Of a stretch of DNA of 64,000 nt, positions 7,386 through 15,781 are shown piece by piece. The position numbers and the translations under genes are program-made. The notes beneath the pieces were generated by a model. That model made no database searches. It was given only the letters and a program-made list of their open reading frames with translations, and was not told the DNA's origin. Positions within the stretch are counted from its first letter, which is position 1. The number at the start of each line of letters is the position of its first letter. The stretch comes from Phenylobacterium deserti (GTDB lineage: Bacteria; Pseudomonadota; Alphaproteobacteria; Caulobacterales; Caulobacteraceae): the NCBI RefSeq assembly GCF_003254705.1, contig NZ_QFYR01000004.1, forward strand, positions 310,001-374,000, given 5' to 3'.

Positions 7386-9035
7386 GTGTCCGTCACCGCG
7401 TCCATCACCAACCCGCTCGCCAGCCAACAGGGCCTTGGTGCGCAGAACCCCGCAGCCGGAGCCGGCAGCGGCGTGCTGGGCGTTTTCGACGCGATGTTCG
7501 CCAGTCTGTTCGCGCAGGCGGAGGGCGAAGCTGGCCAAGCCACTCTCGCTGCAGGGATCCTGGGAACGGGTGCGACAGCGCCTTCGGGCTCTCTGCTGGA
7601 CGCTCAGATGGAGCCCCCCCAACCTGAGGGCGCCCTGGCCGATGGCGAAGCACCTGCGGCGGCTGTCGAGCAGCCCCTGGTCGGCCCCGACGCAGCCATG
7701 CTGGCTGTTCTGTCCGGCGCAGTAGCGGCTCCGGTCTCGCCGCAGCCGACCACGGTCAAGACTGTCTCGTCGGAAGACGCGGCCGGCGGCGGCGCATCTC
7801 AGCCGGCCTCGCCCCTGCTGGCGGAGCCCACAACGTCAGCGGACCTGGCGCCGCGGGCTGCCCTGGACGGACAGGCTGCGTCCAAGCAGACGGAGCCAAC
7901 CGCCGCCGCCCAGCAGGTCGCGCTCAGCGGGCGTGTTCCACCCCCTGTTGAGCCTGAGCAAACGGTTCTTGCGGCGCTGCAGCCTTCGGAAGCAGCCGCC
8001 CCGTCCGAGCTTGCTCTGGAAACGCCCGGCGCCAAGCCGCCGATCGACAAGCCTGCAGCCGATACGGCCAACGTTCGTTCGCCCAATATGAAGGCTGAGG
8101 CCCCGAAGGTCACGACGGCCGCCGCCCCGCCGCAAGCACAAGCGCAAACGCAACCCGCGCCGCCACCCGCCGCTCCAGCGGCCCAGGCAGAGGCCACGCC
8201 GCCGATCCCCGTCCAGGCCATCGCGGCGCAAGCCGCAGCGCCCGCGGCGAAACCCGCCGCCCGTCAAACTGAAGCGTCGCCAGTCGCCCCCTCCTCCGCG
8301 CCCGCCAAGGGTAAGGACAGGAGCGCTCATCCGGGTCGGGTTGAGGCTCACGCGGCCGAAGCTTCGCTCGGCGGTCCACAGCTTCGCCCCGGCAGCATCG
8401 AGAACGCGCCGAGCGTGGACGCTGTCGCCGCTCGCTCCAGCCGCGACCAGACGGCGCTCGCCGCGGACCAGCTCCCGCCGGAACCCGTGGTCAGCGAGCC
8501 CCTCGCCTCGGCGCCTATGACGACAGCCTCCGCGGCGCACCCGGAAGCCGAAGTTCTGCCCACCGCGGCGCCGGTTCGCGGCTCGCCTGAGACCGTCGCC
8601 AACCTTGCGGCTCAGGTCATCAAGAAGCTGGAAGGACGGACAACCCGCTTCGACCTGCAGCTCGATCCGCTCGGGCTGGGCCGCGTGGACGTGCGGCTGG
8701 AGATCGGCGCACAGGGCCAGGTCAGCGCGGCTATGTCGTTCGACAATCCGCAAGCCGCCGCCGAGCTGAAGGCCCGAGCGTCGGAGCTGCAGAAGGTTCT
8801 CGAGCAGGCCGGCTTCGACCTGTCGGGCGGACTGTCGTTCGACGTTGCGGGCGATCCCAACGGATCCGGTCGCCAGGCCCAGAACCAGGACCAGAGCGGC
8901 CAAGGCGGCGCAACTTTCCGCGGCCGCGCCTTCGAGGCGGCTCTCAACAATGCGGGCGAAGCGGCCTCGGCCGCCGTGAACAGCGCCCTCTACCTGCGTC
9001 GCGCCGCGGCGTCAGGCGTCGACGTGAGGATCTGA
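7386..9035 (+). CDS. fliK: Flagellar hook-length control protein FliK
   Basis: Placed at the GTG at 7386 (549 residues) because a sigma-54 promoter overlaps the only upstream start in frame; the ribosome-binding site is weak. Residues to about 420 are low-complexity Ala/Pro/Gln-rich, as is usual in the disordered ruler part of FliK. The conserved C-terminal domain (LQLDPLGLGRVDVRLE...FDLSGGLSFDV) is the Flg_hook substrate-specificity switch region. FliK measures hook length and triggers the export switch through FlhB. It is followed 8 bp later by flgD, and fliK-flgD-flgE form one operon. Confidence 0.92.
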   Translation: MSVTASITNPLASQQGLGAQNPAAGAGSGVLGVFDAMFASLFAQAEGEAGQATLAAGILGTGATAPSGSLLDAQMEPPQPEGALADGEAPAAAVEQPLVGPDAAMLAVLSGAVAAPVSPQPTTVKTVSSEDAAGGGASQPASPLLAEPTTSADLAPRAALDGQAASKQTEPTAAAQQVALSGRVPPPVEPEQTVLAALQPSEAAAPSELALETPGAKPPIDKPAADTANVRSPNMKAEAPKVTTAAAPPQAQAQTQPAPPPAAPAAQAEATPPIPVQAIAAQAAAPAAKPAARQTEASPVAPSSAPAKGKDRSAHPGRVEAHAAEASLGGPQLRPGSIENAPSVDAVAARSSRDQTALAADQLPPEPVVSEPLASAPMTTASAAHPEAEVLPTAAPVRGSPETVANLAAQVIKKLEGRTTRFDLQLDPLGLGRVDVRLEIGAQGQVSAAMSFDNPQAAAELKARASELQKVLEQAGFDLSGGLSFDVAGDPNGSGRQAQNQDQSGQGGATFRGRAFEAALNNAGEAASAAVNSALYLRRAAASGVDVRI

Positions 9036-9043
9036 GGTCAACC

Positions 9044-9826
9044 ATGGCTGTCACAGACGTCACCAACACCGGGCAGACCACCGCGACGACGAACAACGCC
9101 AGCCGTACGCGGCTGGCCGAGAACTTCGAGATGTTCCTCACCCTGCTGACCACGCAGATGAAGAACCAAGACCCGCTCTCGCCGATGGATTCCAACCAGT
9201 TCACGCAACAAGTCGTCCAGATGACCGGCGTGGAGCAGCAGCTGCAGACCAACGACCTGCTGAAGCAGTTGGTCAGCAACACCGCGACCGGCATCCAGGC
9301 GGCCGTCAGCCTGATCGGCAAGGACGTGAAGGCGGTCACCGACACCACGGCGCTGTCGGGAGGCAAGGCCACCTGGACCTACAAGCTCGATGCCGAAGCC
9401 AAGGACGTGAAGCTCGAGATCCTGGACTCCAAAGGCAACGTCGTGGCGGCCCGCTCAGGCGCCGGCAAGACCGCGGGCGAACACAACTTCACCTGGGACG
9501 GCAAGACGGCCGAAGGCTCCAACGCGAACGAGGGGCAATACACCCTGCGGATCACGGCCAAGGGTTCCGACGGCAAGACCGTGGGAACCACAACCTATGT
9601 GCGCGGCGTCGTCTCCGGCGTCGAGCAGAGCGGCGGCCAAACGCTGCTGACCATCAACGGCGGCAAGGTGGAGTGGACCAAGGTCACCACCATCACCACG
9701 CCGACCACCAACACCGGCGGCACGACCACGCCGCCGACCGAAACCGCCGGAGGCGGATCCACCACGGATCCGACCACCGACCCCAACAACCCAGACGACG
9801 AAACGTCGCCTCCGGCGCAGGCCTAA
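9044..9826 (+). CDS. flgD: Flagellar hook assembly scaffold FlgD
   Basis: A 260-residue protein. The N-terminal NFEMFLTLLTTQMKNQDPLSPMDSN motif region is the FlgD cap signature, followed by TQQVVQMTGVEQQLQTN. The central part contains the FlgD Tudor/FnIII-like domain (LEILDSKGNV...HNFTWDGKTAEGS...GQYTLRI). The last 40 or so residues are an unusual Thr/Pro/Gly/Asp-rich tail (from about residue 213), beyond the normal family end. FlgD caps the growing hook and is discarded when the hook is complete. It lies 8 bp after fliK and 56 bp before flgE. Confidence 0.95.
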   Translation: MAVTDVTNTGQTTATTNNASRTRLAENFEMFLTLLTTQMKNQDPLSPMDSNQFTQQVVQMTGVEQQLQTNDLLKQLVSNTATGIQAAVSLIGKDVKAVTDTTALSGGKATWTYKLDAEAKDVKLEILDSKGNVVAARSGAGKTAGEHNFTWDGKTAEGSNANEGQYTLRITAKGSDGKTVGTTTYVRGVVSGVEQSGGQTLLTINGGKVEWTKVTTITTPTTNTGGTTTPPTETAGGGSTTDPTTDPNNPDDETSPPAQA

Positions 9827-9840
9827 GGCCCGCCGAGCGC
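9827..9840 (+). promoter_or_regulatory. Possible sigma-54 promoter for flgE
   Basis: GGCCCGCCGAGCGC, just after the flgD stop, keeps GG-N10-GC spacing with a good -24 half but only a 2-of-4 match in the -12 half. The start would be near 9852, 31 nt before flgE. It could let the abundant hook protein be made in excess of FliK and FlgD, or be a chance match in GC-rich DNA. Confidence 0.3.
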
Positions 9841-9882
9841 TCGCAGGATGCGAGCCGCTAACAGAGAGAACGGAACGACAAG

Positions 9883-11139
9883 ATGAGCATCAACTCGGCC
9901 ATGGCCGCGGGCGTCTCGGGGCTGATCACCAACTCCTCCGCCCTCGCCGCCATCTCGGACAACATCGCGAACGTGAACACGGTCGCCTACAAGCGCGCCC
10001 AGGTGAACTTCGCCAACGTCGTGACGTCGCAAGCCGTCGCTGGCCGTTACTCGGCGGGCGGCGTGCAGGGCGTGGTCCGGCACTACATCGGCCAACAGGG
10101 CCTGGTGCAGACCGCCAACTCCAACACCGACCTGGCGATCGCTGGCGACGGCTTCTTCATCACGACGGCCAAGCCGACCGGCCTCACGCCTAACGACCAG
10201 CGGCTCTACACCCGCTCTGGCTCGTTCAGCGTTGATGCCGATGGCTATCTCGTGAACGATGCCAAACTCTACCTCCAGGGCTGGCCGATGCTGCCTGACG
10301 GCACCTTCGACTTCAGCCCGTCGGATCTGTCCAAGCTTGAGCCGATCAACGTCCGCTCGCTCGGCACTGCGGTCGCCGGCACCAGAAACATCGGCATCAC
10401 GGCCAATATCGACAAGCGCGCAGCCCTGAGCACACCCATCGGCACGGTGCCCCCGATCGAGATGCAGATCATCGACAGTTCGGGCGGTTCGCACACCCTG
10501 AGCCTTCAGCTGACCGCGAACGGTGCGAACGACTGGACTGCGGAAATCCGGGCTATCCCCGCCTCGGACGTCACGGTCAATCCGATCGCCGCGGGCGCCG
10601 TGGTCTTTGATGGGGACGGCAACATCGATCTAACCGCGACGGCGGCGGGGCTGCAGGATTTCCAGATCCAGTGGGACGCCGCACTCGGCCTACAGCCGCA
10701 AGACGTGCATTTCGACCTGCGAAACCTCACCCAGAGACCATCAGACTCCACCGTGGACGTTATCTCGCAGGACGGGACTGGGCCCGGTCAGGTCAACGGC
10801 GTGCAGGTGAGCGATGACGGGATCGTCTCGGTCACCTTTGACAACAGCGAAGTGCGGCAGATCGCTCGGATCGGCTTGGCCACCTTCCCCAACCCCGATG
10901 GATTGAAGGCTGTCAGCGGCAACGCCTACACGCCGACGATTCCCAGCGGCGAGATGGTGATCAAGCGCCCCGGCGCAGGCGCTGGCTTGATCTCTCCTTC
11001 AAGCCTGGAAGCTTCGACGGTGGACCTCTCGGCCGAATTCACCGGCCTGATCACCACCCAGAAAGCTTACTCAGCTTCCTCGAAGATCATCACCACCGCC
11101 GATCAGATGTTGGAAGAACTCATCAACATGAAGCGGTGA
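9883..11139 (+). CDS. flgE: Flagellar hook protein FlgE
   Basis: 418 residues, close to E. coli FlgE. The N-terminus MSINSAMAAGVSGLITNSSALAAISDNIAN-VNT carries the rod/hook D0 motif (residues 21-40), and the C-terminus (AEFTGLITTQKAYSASSKIITTADQMLEELINMKR) is the canonical FlgE/FlgG end. The central FlgE D2-type region includes FDGDGNIDLTA. FlgE polymerises into the external hook after type III export. The ribosome-binding site is AGAGAACGGAACGAC. It is the last flagellar structural gene of the operon and precedes sciP by 167 bp. Confidence 0.95.
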   Translation: MSINSAMAAGVSGLITNSSALAAISDNIANVNTVAYKRAQVNFANVVTSQAVAGRYSAGGVQGVVRHYIGQQGLVQTANSNTDLAIAGDGFFITTAKPTGLTPNDQRLYTRSGSFSVDADGYLVNDAKLYLQGWPMLPDGTFDFSPSDLSKLEPINVRSLGTAVAGTRNIGITANIDKRAALSTPIGTVPPIEMQIIDSSGGSHTLSLQLTANGANDWTAEIRAIPASDVTVNPIAAGAVVFDGDGNIDLTATAAGLQDFQIQWDAALGLQPQDVHFDLRNLTQRPSDSTVDVISQDGTGPGQVNGVQVSDDGIVSVTFDNSEVRQIARIGLATFPNPDGLKAVSGNAYTPTIPSGEMVIKRPGAGAGLISPSSLEASTVDLSAEFTGLITTQKAYSASSKIITTADQMLEELINMKR

Positions 11140-11142
11140 TGA

Positions 11143-11178
11143 TTAACGGGTGAGAAGTCTAAGCTTCCCGCCCGTTAA
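11143..11178. repeat. Inverted repeat with TTAA ends after flgE
   Basis: The arms TTAACGGG and CCCGTTAA flank 20 nt that contain a second nested stem (GAAG...CTTC). There is no T-tract after it, so it is a poor intrinsic terminator. Each arm carries a TTAA, the half-site recognised by CtrA and related cell-cycle regulators. It could be an operator for sciP or a processing stem at the end of the flgE mRNA. Confidence 0.55.
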
Positions 11179-11210
11179 GACTTGTATCGTTTTCGTACAC
11201 GGGGGAGCAG

Positions 11211-11285
11211 ATGGTTAGCTGTTTCTTTACTATCGCGATTCAGCGGCTGTTAGGAGCCGCGGCTTATCGTCCCCATCAACAGTGA
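11211..11285 (+). CDS. Possible 24-codon leader ORF upstream of sciP
   Basis: An ATG follows GGGGGAG by only 3 nt and opens a 24-codon frame beginning MVSCFFTIAIQRLLGAAAY, ending 21 nt before sciP. The product would be hydrophobic at its N-terminus. No homologue is recognised. The spacing of the Shine-Dalgarno sequence is short, and a CtrA-like box overlaps the frame, which argues that it may not be transcribed in full. This is a low-confidence candidate for a leader peptide. Confidence 0.22.
   Translation: MVSCFFTIAIQRLLGAAAYRPHQQ
11215..11229 (+). promoter_or_regulatory. CtrA-like box upstream of sciP
   Basis: TTAG-N7-TTTA differs from the CtrA consensus TTAA-N7-TTAA at two of eight positions, with exact spacing. 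It is 78 bp before the sciP ATG. CtrA activation of sciP is established in Caulobacter, so the site is plausible by position, but the match is imperfect. Confidence 0.35.
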
Positions 11286-11306
11286 TGGTGGGAAAGGCGT
11301 AAAGCC

Positions 11307-11594
11307 ATGTTGCAACAACAGCAGACGCGCACCAACAGCCGGGGCGAAGCGTACGTCATCGGCCCGACGGGCGCTCCGCTCACTCTGAAGGATCTGCCGC
11401 CGGCCAACACCGGCCGCTGGGTCATCCGTCGCAAGGCGGAAGTCGTCGCCGCTGTTCGCGGCGGCCTGCTCTCGCTCGACGACGCGCTGGCGCGCTACTC
11501 GTTGACCGCGGAGGAGTTCGGCGCGTGGCAGAAGTCGATCGACAGCCACGGCATGGCCGGCCTGCGCACGACCCGGATCCAACAGTACCGCTAA
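11307..11594 (+). CDS. sciP: CtrA inhibitor SciP (DUF1153)
   Basis: A 95-residue DUF1153 protein. Its core, from YVIGPTGAPLTLKDLPP through RWVIRRKAEVVAAVRGGLLS to the C-terminal GLRTTRIQQYR, is highly typical of SciP. The RRKAEVVAAVRGGLLSLDDALARYSLTAEEF segment is the helix-turn-helix. In Caulobacter crescentus SciP binds CtrA and blocks recruitment of RNA polymerase to CtrA promoters in G1 cells. It is cytosolic. Its position beside the hook operon fits the Caulobacterales arrangement and is strong taxonomic evidence. A strong terminator follows. Confidence 0.95.
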   Translation: MLQQQQTRTNSRGEAYVIGPTGAPLTLKDLPPANTGRWVIRRKAEVVAAVRGGLLSLDDALARYSLTAEEFGAWQKSIDSHGMAGLRTTRIQQYR

Positions 11595-11627
11595 GACCTC
11601 CGCCCTCCCCCGAGGGTTACTACGAAC

Positions 11628-11669
11628 ACCGGCCGCGCCAACCCTCCAGGGCGCGGCCGGTTTCTTTTT
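11628..11669 (+). terminator. Intrinsic terminator of sciP
   Basis: ACCGGCCGCGCC pairs perfectly with GGCGCGGCCGGT around a 10-nt loop, then TTTCTTTTT. A textbook rho-independent terminator, placed between sciP and the convergent RusA-like gene. Confidence 0.9.
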
Positions 11670-11672
11670 GCG

Positions 11673-12062
11673 TCAGGGATGGGAGGGCCGCCCCGCAAAG
11701 CCGGCGCCGGGCAGCCGGTTCACCGTGACGATGATCCGCTCGCGATCACCGGGGGCGCGCTCCACGAGCAGGCGGGCGACCTGGGCGTCGTCATGGAAGG
11801 CGTAGCCCTTGATGGCGTCGAGGATCGCCTTGGCCAGGTTGTCGAGGTCGAGCCACGGCGGATCGCCGATGTACTCCATGCGGATCTCGACGGCGAACTC
11901 GCCCCAGGCCGGGCGCGAGCCGCGCCACACCTTGCGGAAGAACTCGTAGATCAGCGGCTTGTAGTACTTGGACTGGGTGGTGAGCCCGTCGACCTCCACA
12001 ATCAGGGAGCCGTCGTTCTCGCGGGCGCGCACCTTGCCGTGCTGGGTCCAGCCGTCGCTCAT
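11673..12062 (-). CDS. RusA-family Holliday-junction endonuclease-like protein
   Basis: 129 residues from the ATG at 12062. The motif WLDLDNLAKAILDAIKG, followed by FHDDAQV, matches the RusA active site: D72, D74, K78 and D91/D92 correspond in spacing to Asp70, Asp72, Lys76 and Asp91 of E. coli RusA. RusA cuts four-way junctions and is typically found on prophages. Here there are no phage genes around it: the neighbours are sciP and fumC. It may be a domesticated resolvase acting in recombination or repair. The longer upstream open frame overlaps fumC and is not coding. The start has only a weak ribosome-binding site. Confidence 0.85.
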   Translation of the reverse strand: MSDGWTQHGKVRARENDGSLIVEVDGLTTQSKYYKPLIYEFFRKVWRGSRPAWGEFAVEIRMEYIGDPPWLDLDNLAKAILDAIKGYAFHDDAQVARLLVERAPGDRERIIVTVNRLPGAGFAGRPSHP

Positions 12063-12146
12063 CGTCAGGCGTTTAGCGGCGATGCGCCTTGCAGTCTCGC
12101 GCCGTCTCGCTAAACCGGCCCGGCACTTAGCTGGAGAAGGTTGCTC

Positions 12147-13538
12147 ATGACTGCGACGCGCACCGAGACCGACACTTTCGGCCCCATCGAGGTTCCCGCC
12201 GACCGGTACTGGGGCGCCCAGACCCAGCGCAGCATCCAGAACTTCAAGATCGGCTGGGAGCGCCAGCCGCAGCCGGTGATCCGCGCCCTGGGCATCGTCA
12301 AGCGCGCCGCCGCCGAAGCGAACGTCGAGCTCGGCCGGCTTGACCCCACCATCGGCGCGGCGATCGTCGCCGCCGCCCAGGAGGTGATCGACGGCAAGCT
12401 GGACGACCACTTCCCGCTGGTGGTCTGGCAGACAGGTTCGGGCACCCAGTCGAACATGAACGCCAACGAGGTCATCTCGAACCGGGCGATCGAGATGCTG
12501 GGCGGCGAGATGGGCTCCAAGAAGCCGATCCACCCGAACGACCACGTCAACATGAGCCAGTCGTCCAACGACACCTATCCGACGGCCATGCACATCGCCT
12601 GCGCCGAGCAGGTGGCGCGCCACGTGATGCCGGCGCTGGAGCACCTGCACGCAGCGCTGAACAAGAAGACCCAGCAGTTCGCCCACATCATCAAGATCGG
12701 GCGCACCCACACCCAGGACGCCACGCCGGTGACCCTGGGCCAGGAGTTCAGCGGCTACTCGCACCAGGTCGCCATGTCGGTGCGGCGCATCAAGGAAAGC
12801 CTCTACGGCCTTTATGAGCTGGCCCAGGGCGGCACCGCCGTGGGCACCGGCCTCAACGCGCCGGTCGGCTTCGCCGAGAAGGTGGCCGAGAAGATCGCCC
12901 TGATCACCCACCTGCCGTTCATCACCGCGCCCAACAAGTTCGAAGCCCTGGCGGCGCACGACGCCATGGTGTTCAGCCATGGCGCGTTGAACTCAGCCGC
13001 CGCGGCCCTGTTCAAGATCGCCAACGACATCCGCTTCCTAGGTTCGGGGCCGCGTTCGGGCCTGGGCGAGCTGGCCCTGCCGGAGAACGAGCCGGGCTCC
13101 TCGATCATGCCCGGCAAGGTAAACCCGACGCAGGCCGAAGCCCTGACCATGGTCTGCGCCCACATCATGGGCAACCAGACCGCCATCACGGTCGCCGGCA
13201 GCCAGGGCCACTTCGAGCTGAACGTCTTCAACCCGGTGATGGCCTACAACTTCCTGCAGTCGGCGCGCCTGCTGTCCGACGCGGCGATCTCCTTCACCGA
13301 CAACATGGTGGCGGGCATCGAGGCGCGGGAAGACAACATCAAGGCGAACCTCGAGCGTTCGCTGATGCTGGTCACCGCCCTCGCGCCGAAGATCGGCTAC
13401 GACAACGCCGCCAAGATCGCCAAGACGGCGCACAAGAACGGCACCACGCTTCGCGAGGAAGCGGTCGGCGGCGGCTATGTCACCAACGACGAGTTCGACG
13501 CCATCGTGCGTCCCGAGAACATGCTCAGCCCGGGCTAA
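12147..13538 (+). CDS. fumC: Fumarate hydratase, class II
   Basis: 463 residues from the ATG at 12147, which has GGAGAAGG 6 nt upstream; an in-frame TTG at 12141 overlaps that ribosome-binding site and is less likely. The class II fumarase signature [13 protein letters not shown] is intact (about residue 315), as are [11 protein letters not shown] and the [10 protein letters not shown] substrate loop. The enzyme is a cytosolic, iron-independent homotetramer converting fumarate to malate in the TCA cycle. The gene is monocistronic, divergent from the RusA-like gene and followed by a perfect hairpin terminator. Confidence 0.97.
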   Translation: MTATRTETDTFGPIEVPADRYWGAQTQRSIQNFKIGWERQPQPVIRALGIVKRAAAEANVELGRLDPTIGAAIVAAAQEVIDGKLDDHFPLVVWQTGSGTQSNMNANEVISNRAIEMLGGEMGSKKPIHPNDHVNMSQSSNDTYPTAMHIACAEQVARHVMPALEHLHAALNKKTQQFAHIIKIGRTHTQDATPVTLGQEFSGYSHQVAMSVRRIKESLYGLYELAQGGTAVGTGLNAPVGFAEKVAEKIALITHLPFITAPNKFEALAAHDAMVFSHGALNSAAAALFKIANDIRFLGSGPRSGLGELALPENEPGSSIMPGKVNPTQAEALTMVCAHIMGNQTAITVAGSQGHFELNVFNPVMAYNFLQSARLLSDAAISFTDNMVAGIEAREDNIKANLERSLMLVTALAPKIGYDNAAKIAKTAHKNGTTLREEAVGGGYVTNDEFDAIVRPENMLSPG

Positions 13539-13566
13539 GCGTGCGCAGGCCTGCAGATACGACAAA

Positions 13567-13595
13567 GGGCCCGGAGGAAACTCCGGGCCCTTCTT
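13567..13595. terminator. Bidirectional-type terminator after fumC
   Basis: GGGCCCGGAG pairs with CTCCGGGCCC around a GAAA tetraloop of the stable GNRA class, followed by TTCTTCGTT. A run of A just before the stem on the plus strand gives a T-rich end on the minus strand, so it may also stop the convergent gene. Confidence 0.85.
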
Positions 13596-13610
13596 CGTTG
13601 GTCCGCGCTT

Positions 13611-14540
13611 CTACTCCGCCGCGTAGGCGACGGCGGAGTCGGCCCAGAGGTGGGCGCGATAGGTCTCGAAGCACTGCTCGCCGCAGATCAGGCGCATCAG
13701 GGCGCCTTCCGCGATGAAGCGCGCGCATTCCGGCGTCTCGGTAACCAGCGGGATCAGCGCCTCGGCGTTCCAGGCCTTGGAATGCTCCACGTCCAGGTGG
13801 GCGTGCAGCTGGAAGTACTTGCGCTGCTCCGGCGGGCAGCCCAGGCGCTTCAGGCCCTCGGCCACGGCGCCCACGCGGGTCGGCGCGGTCAGCTCCACCG
13901 CGCCCAGGGCGCCGATGGAGTGGTAGACGTAGCGGCGGGTGGTGGCGAAGGCCGTCAGGGTGTTGGCCAGGGCCAGGGCTTCCCAGCAGGTTTCGTCGAT
14001 GGACGGCGTCAGGCCCAGGCCCTGGACCGTGCGGTCCAGCATCGGCCCGTGCATGCCGCCCATGTGGCCGCGGCCCATCTCGTCCCAATAGTTGCGGGCC
14101 AACTCGAGCTTCGGGCGGGCCGGCAGCTTCACCTGGGTGTAGGCCACAAGGTCGTCAAAGCCCGCCTCGCCCGCCGCTTCCTGGGTGAGGAACCACTTCA
14201 GTTGGTCGAGGGTGGCCTCGTTCTCCAGCCAGGCGAACAGCGGGTCCCACTGGCCGGGGCCGTTGTCCTTCAGCCCCTCGAACCAGGCGATGAAGCCGTC
14301 GGGATCGCTCGGGACTTCCGCAACCATGGGCGCGACCACCTTGCGGAAGGCTTCCACGAAGGCGCCCTCGACGCGCAGCATGCGGCAGTCTTCGTCCAGC
14401 TCGGCCCGCCATTGCGCGTACGGCGTGGCGGGCGACAGACGACGGTGGTTCCAGTGCGCCAACCCCTTGTGCAGGGCCTCGGCGTCAGGGAATTCGGTCG
14501 TGAACGCGCCAAGGCGCGCGAGTTTCAGCCCTGAAGTCAT
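13611..14540 (-). CDS. Iron-containing redox enzyme family protein
   Basis: 309 residues from the ATG at 14540, which has AAGGAG 5 nt upstream. Features such as FLTQEAAGEAGFDDLVAY, RNYWDEMGRGHMGGMHGPML and HLDVEHSKAWNAE fit the haem-oxygenase-like di-iron (HDO) superfamily: Glu and His residues occur on helices at spacings suited to metal ligands. Members include CADD-like and fatty-acid-decarboxylating enzymes. The specific reaction cannot be told from sequence. No signal peptide is seen. It is convergent with fumC and divergent in strand from nothing close; the polyprenyl synthase gene lies 94 bp upstream of its start region. Confidence 0.75.
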   Translation of the reverse strand: MTSGLKLARLGAFTTEFPDAEALHKGLAHWNHRRLSPATPYAQWRAELDEDCRMLRVEGAFVEAFRKVVAPMVAEVPSDPDGFIAWFEGLKDNGPGQWDPLFAWLENEATLDQLKWFLTQEAAGEAGFDDLVAYTQVKLPARPKLELARNYWDEMGRGHMGGMHGPMLDRTVQGLGLTPSIDETCWEALALANTLTAFATTRRYVYHSIGALGAVELTAPTRVGAVAEGLKRLGCPPEQRKYFQLHAHLDVEHSKAWNAEALIPLVTETPECARFIAEGALMRLICGEQCFETYRAHLWADSAVAYAAE

Positions 14541-14633
14541 GGGTGCTCCTTGTCGCCAAGGAGCGCACAAAACCGGTGCAGGTTCCTAGCGCAGCGCTGA
14601 AAGCGTAGGCGCTGGAGCGCGTTCCAAGTCGCG

Positions 14634-15683
14634 TCAGGAGCGCCGGATCACCGCGAAATCGGCCAGATCCTCGAGCGGCCCGCGCCAGGGGCTGGGCCCG
14701 AAAGCCTGCAGCGCCGCCTTGGCGCTGGCGGCGTAGTCAGAGGCGAGATCGAGCGTGGACTGGAGAGCGCCCGTCTGGCGCATCAGGTCGCGGACACGGT
14801 CGAAGTCGGCCTCGTCCTGCTCGCGCCGATCCACCGTGCGGTCCCAGAAGCTGCGCTCGGCAGCCCCGGTGCGCTGGATAGCCAGCAGCAACGGCAGGGT
14901 CGCCTTGCCCTCGCGGAAGTCGTCACCGGCGTTCTTGCCCAGCGTGCCGGCTTCGCCCGAATAGTCGAGAGCGTCGTCCACAAGCTGGAAGGCCACGCCT
15001 AGATCTTGCCCGTACTGGCGAAGGGCCCGGCACCGATCGGGCGAAGCGCCGGCCGAGATCGCGCCGGCCTCGGCGGCGGCGGCGAACAGCTCGGCGGTCT
15101 TGGCCCTGATGATCTCGAGATAGAGCTCCTGCGACAGGTGCATGTCGTGCGAGCGGGTCAGCTGCAGGACCTCGCCTTCCGCGATTACGCGGCTGGCCCG
15201 GGCCAGGATTTCCAGGGCCGGCATGGAGCCGGCGGCCACCATCAGCTCGAAGGCGCGCGCGAACAGGAAGTCGCCGACGAGCACGCTGGAGGGCGCGCCC
15301 CAGATCAGGTGGGCGGCCACCCGGCCGCGCCGCAGCTGGGAGGAGTCCACCACGTCGTCGTGCAGCAGGGTCGCGGTGTGGATGAACTCCACGGCCGCGG
15401 CGAGCTTCAGGCACGCGTCGTCGCGCCCGCCGGCCAGGCGGGCGGCCGCCACGGTGAGCAACGGGCGCAGACGCTTGGCCGAGCCGGCGATCAGGTGGTC
15501 CGCCAGGGCCGGGATCACCGGCACTGGGCTGTCCATGTGTTCCCGGATCAGGCCGTCGACACGCGCCATGTCGGGGGCCGCAAGCGCGATCAGACCGTCC
15601 AACGACGGCGGCTCTTTCTCGGCGATGGCGGTGCGGGCGGCGTCCACGCGGCTTCGGCTCTCCTGGCGGCGATGAGGCCGCAA
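14634..15683 (-). CDS. ispB: Polyprenyl (octaprenyl/decaprenyl) diphosphate synthase
   Basis: 349 residues from the ATG at 15683; a GTG at 15647 would give 337 and is closer to the usual IspB length. The two Asp-rich motifs LLHDDVVDSS and LVDDALDYSG bind the magnesium-diphosphate of the allylic substrate, and GKRLRPLL marks the IPP-binding region. The enzyme makes the long side chain of ubiquinone (C50 in most alphaproteobacteria) in the cytosol. It is divergent from the TrmN6-like gene by about 100 bp. The chain length is inferred from taxonomy, not read from the sequence. Confidence 0.92.
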   Translation of the reverse strand: MRPHRRQESRSRVDAARTAIAEKEPPSLDGLIALAAPDMARVDGLIREHMDSPVPVIPALADHLIAGSAKRLRPLLTVAAARLAGGRDDACLKLAAAVEFIHTATLLHDDVVDSSQLRRGRVAAHLIWGAPSSVLVGDFLFARAFELMVAAGSMPALEILARASRVIAEGEVLQLTRSHDMHLSQELYLEIIRAKTAELFAAAAEAGAISAGASPDRCRALRQYGQDLGVAFQLVDDALDYSGEAGTLGKNAGDDFREGKATLPLLLAIQRTGAAERSFWDRTVDRREQDEADFDRVRDLMRQTGALQSTLDLASDYAASAKAALQAFGPSPWRGPLEDLADFAVIRRS

Positions 15684-15781
15684 GGGGGCGGCGACATTGC
15701 GGCGGACAATGGTGACGGGCTAGGGGTCGGTCAAGCGACCGCAGCGCGCAGGCGTTCAACCACAAACCAAGCCCGGCGGGA

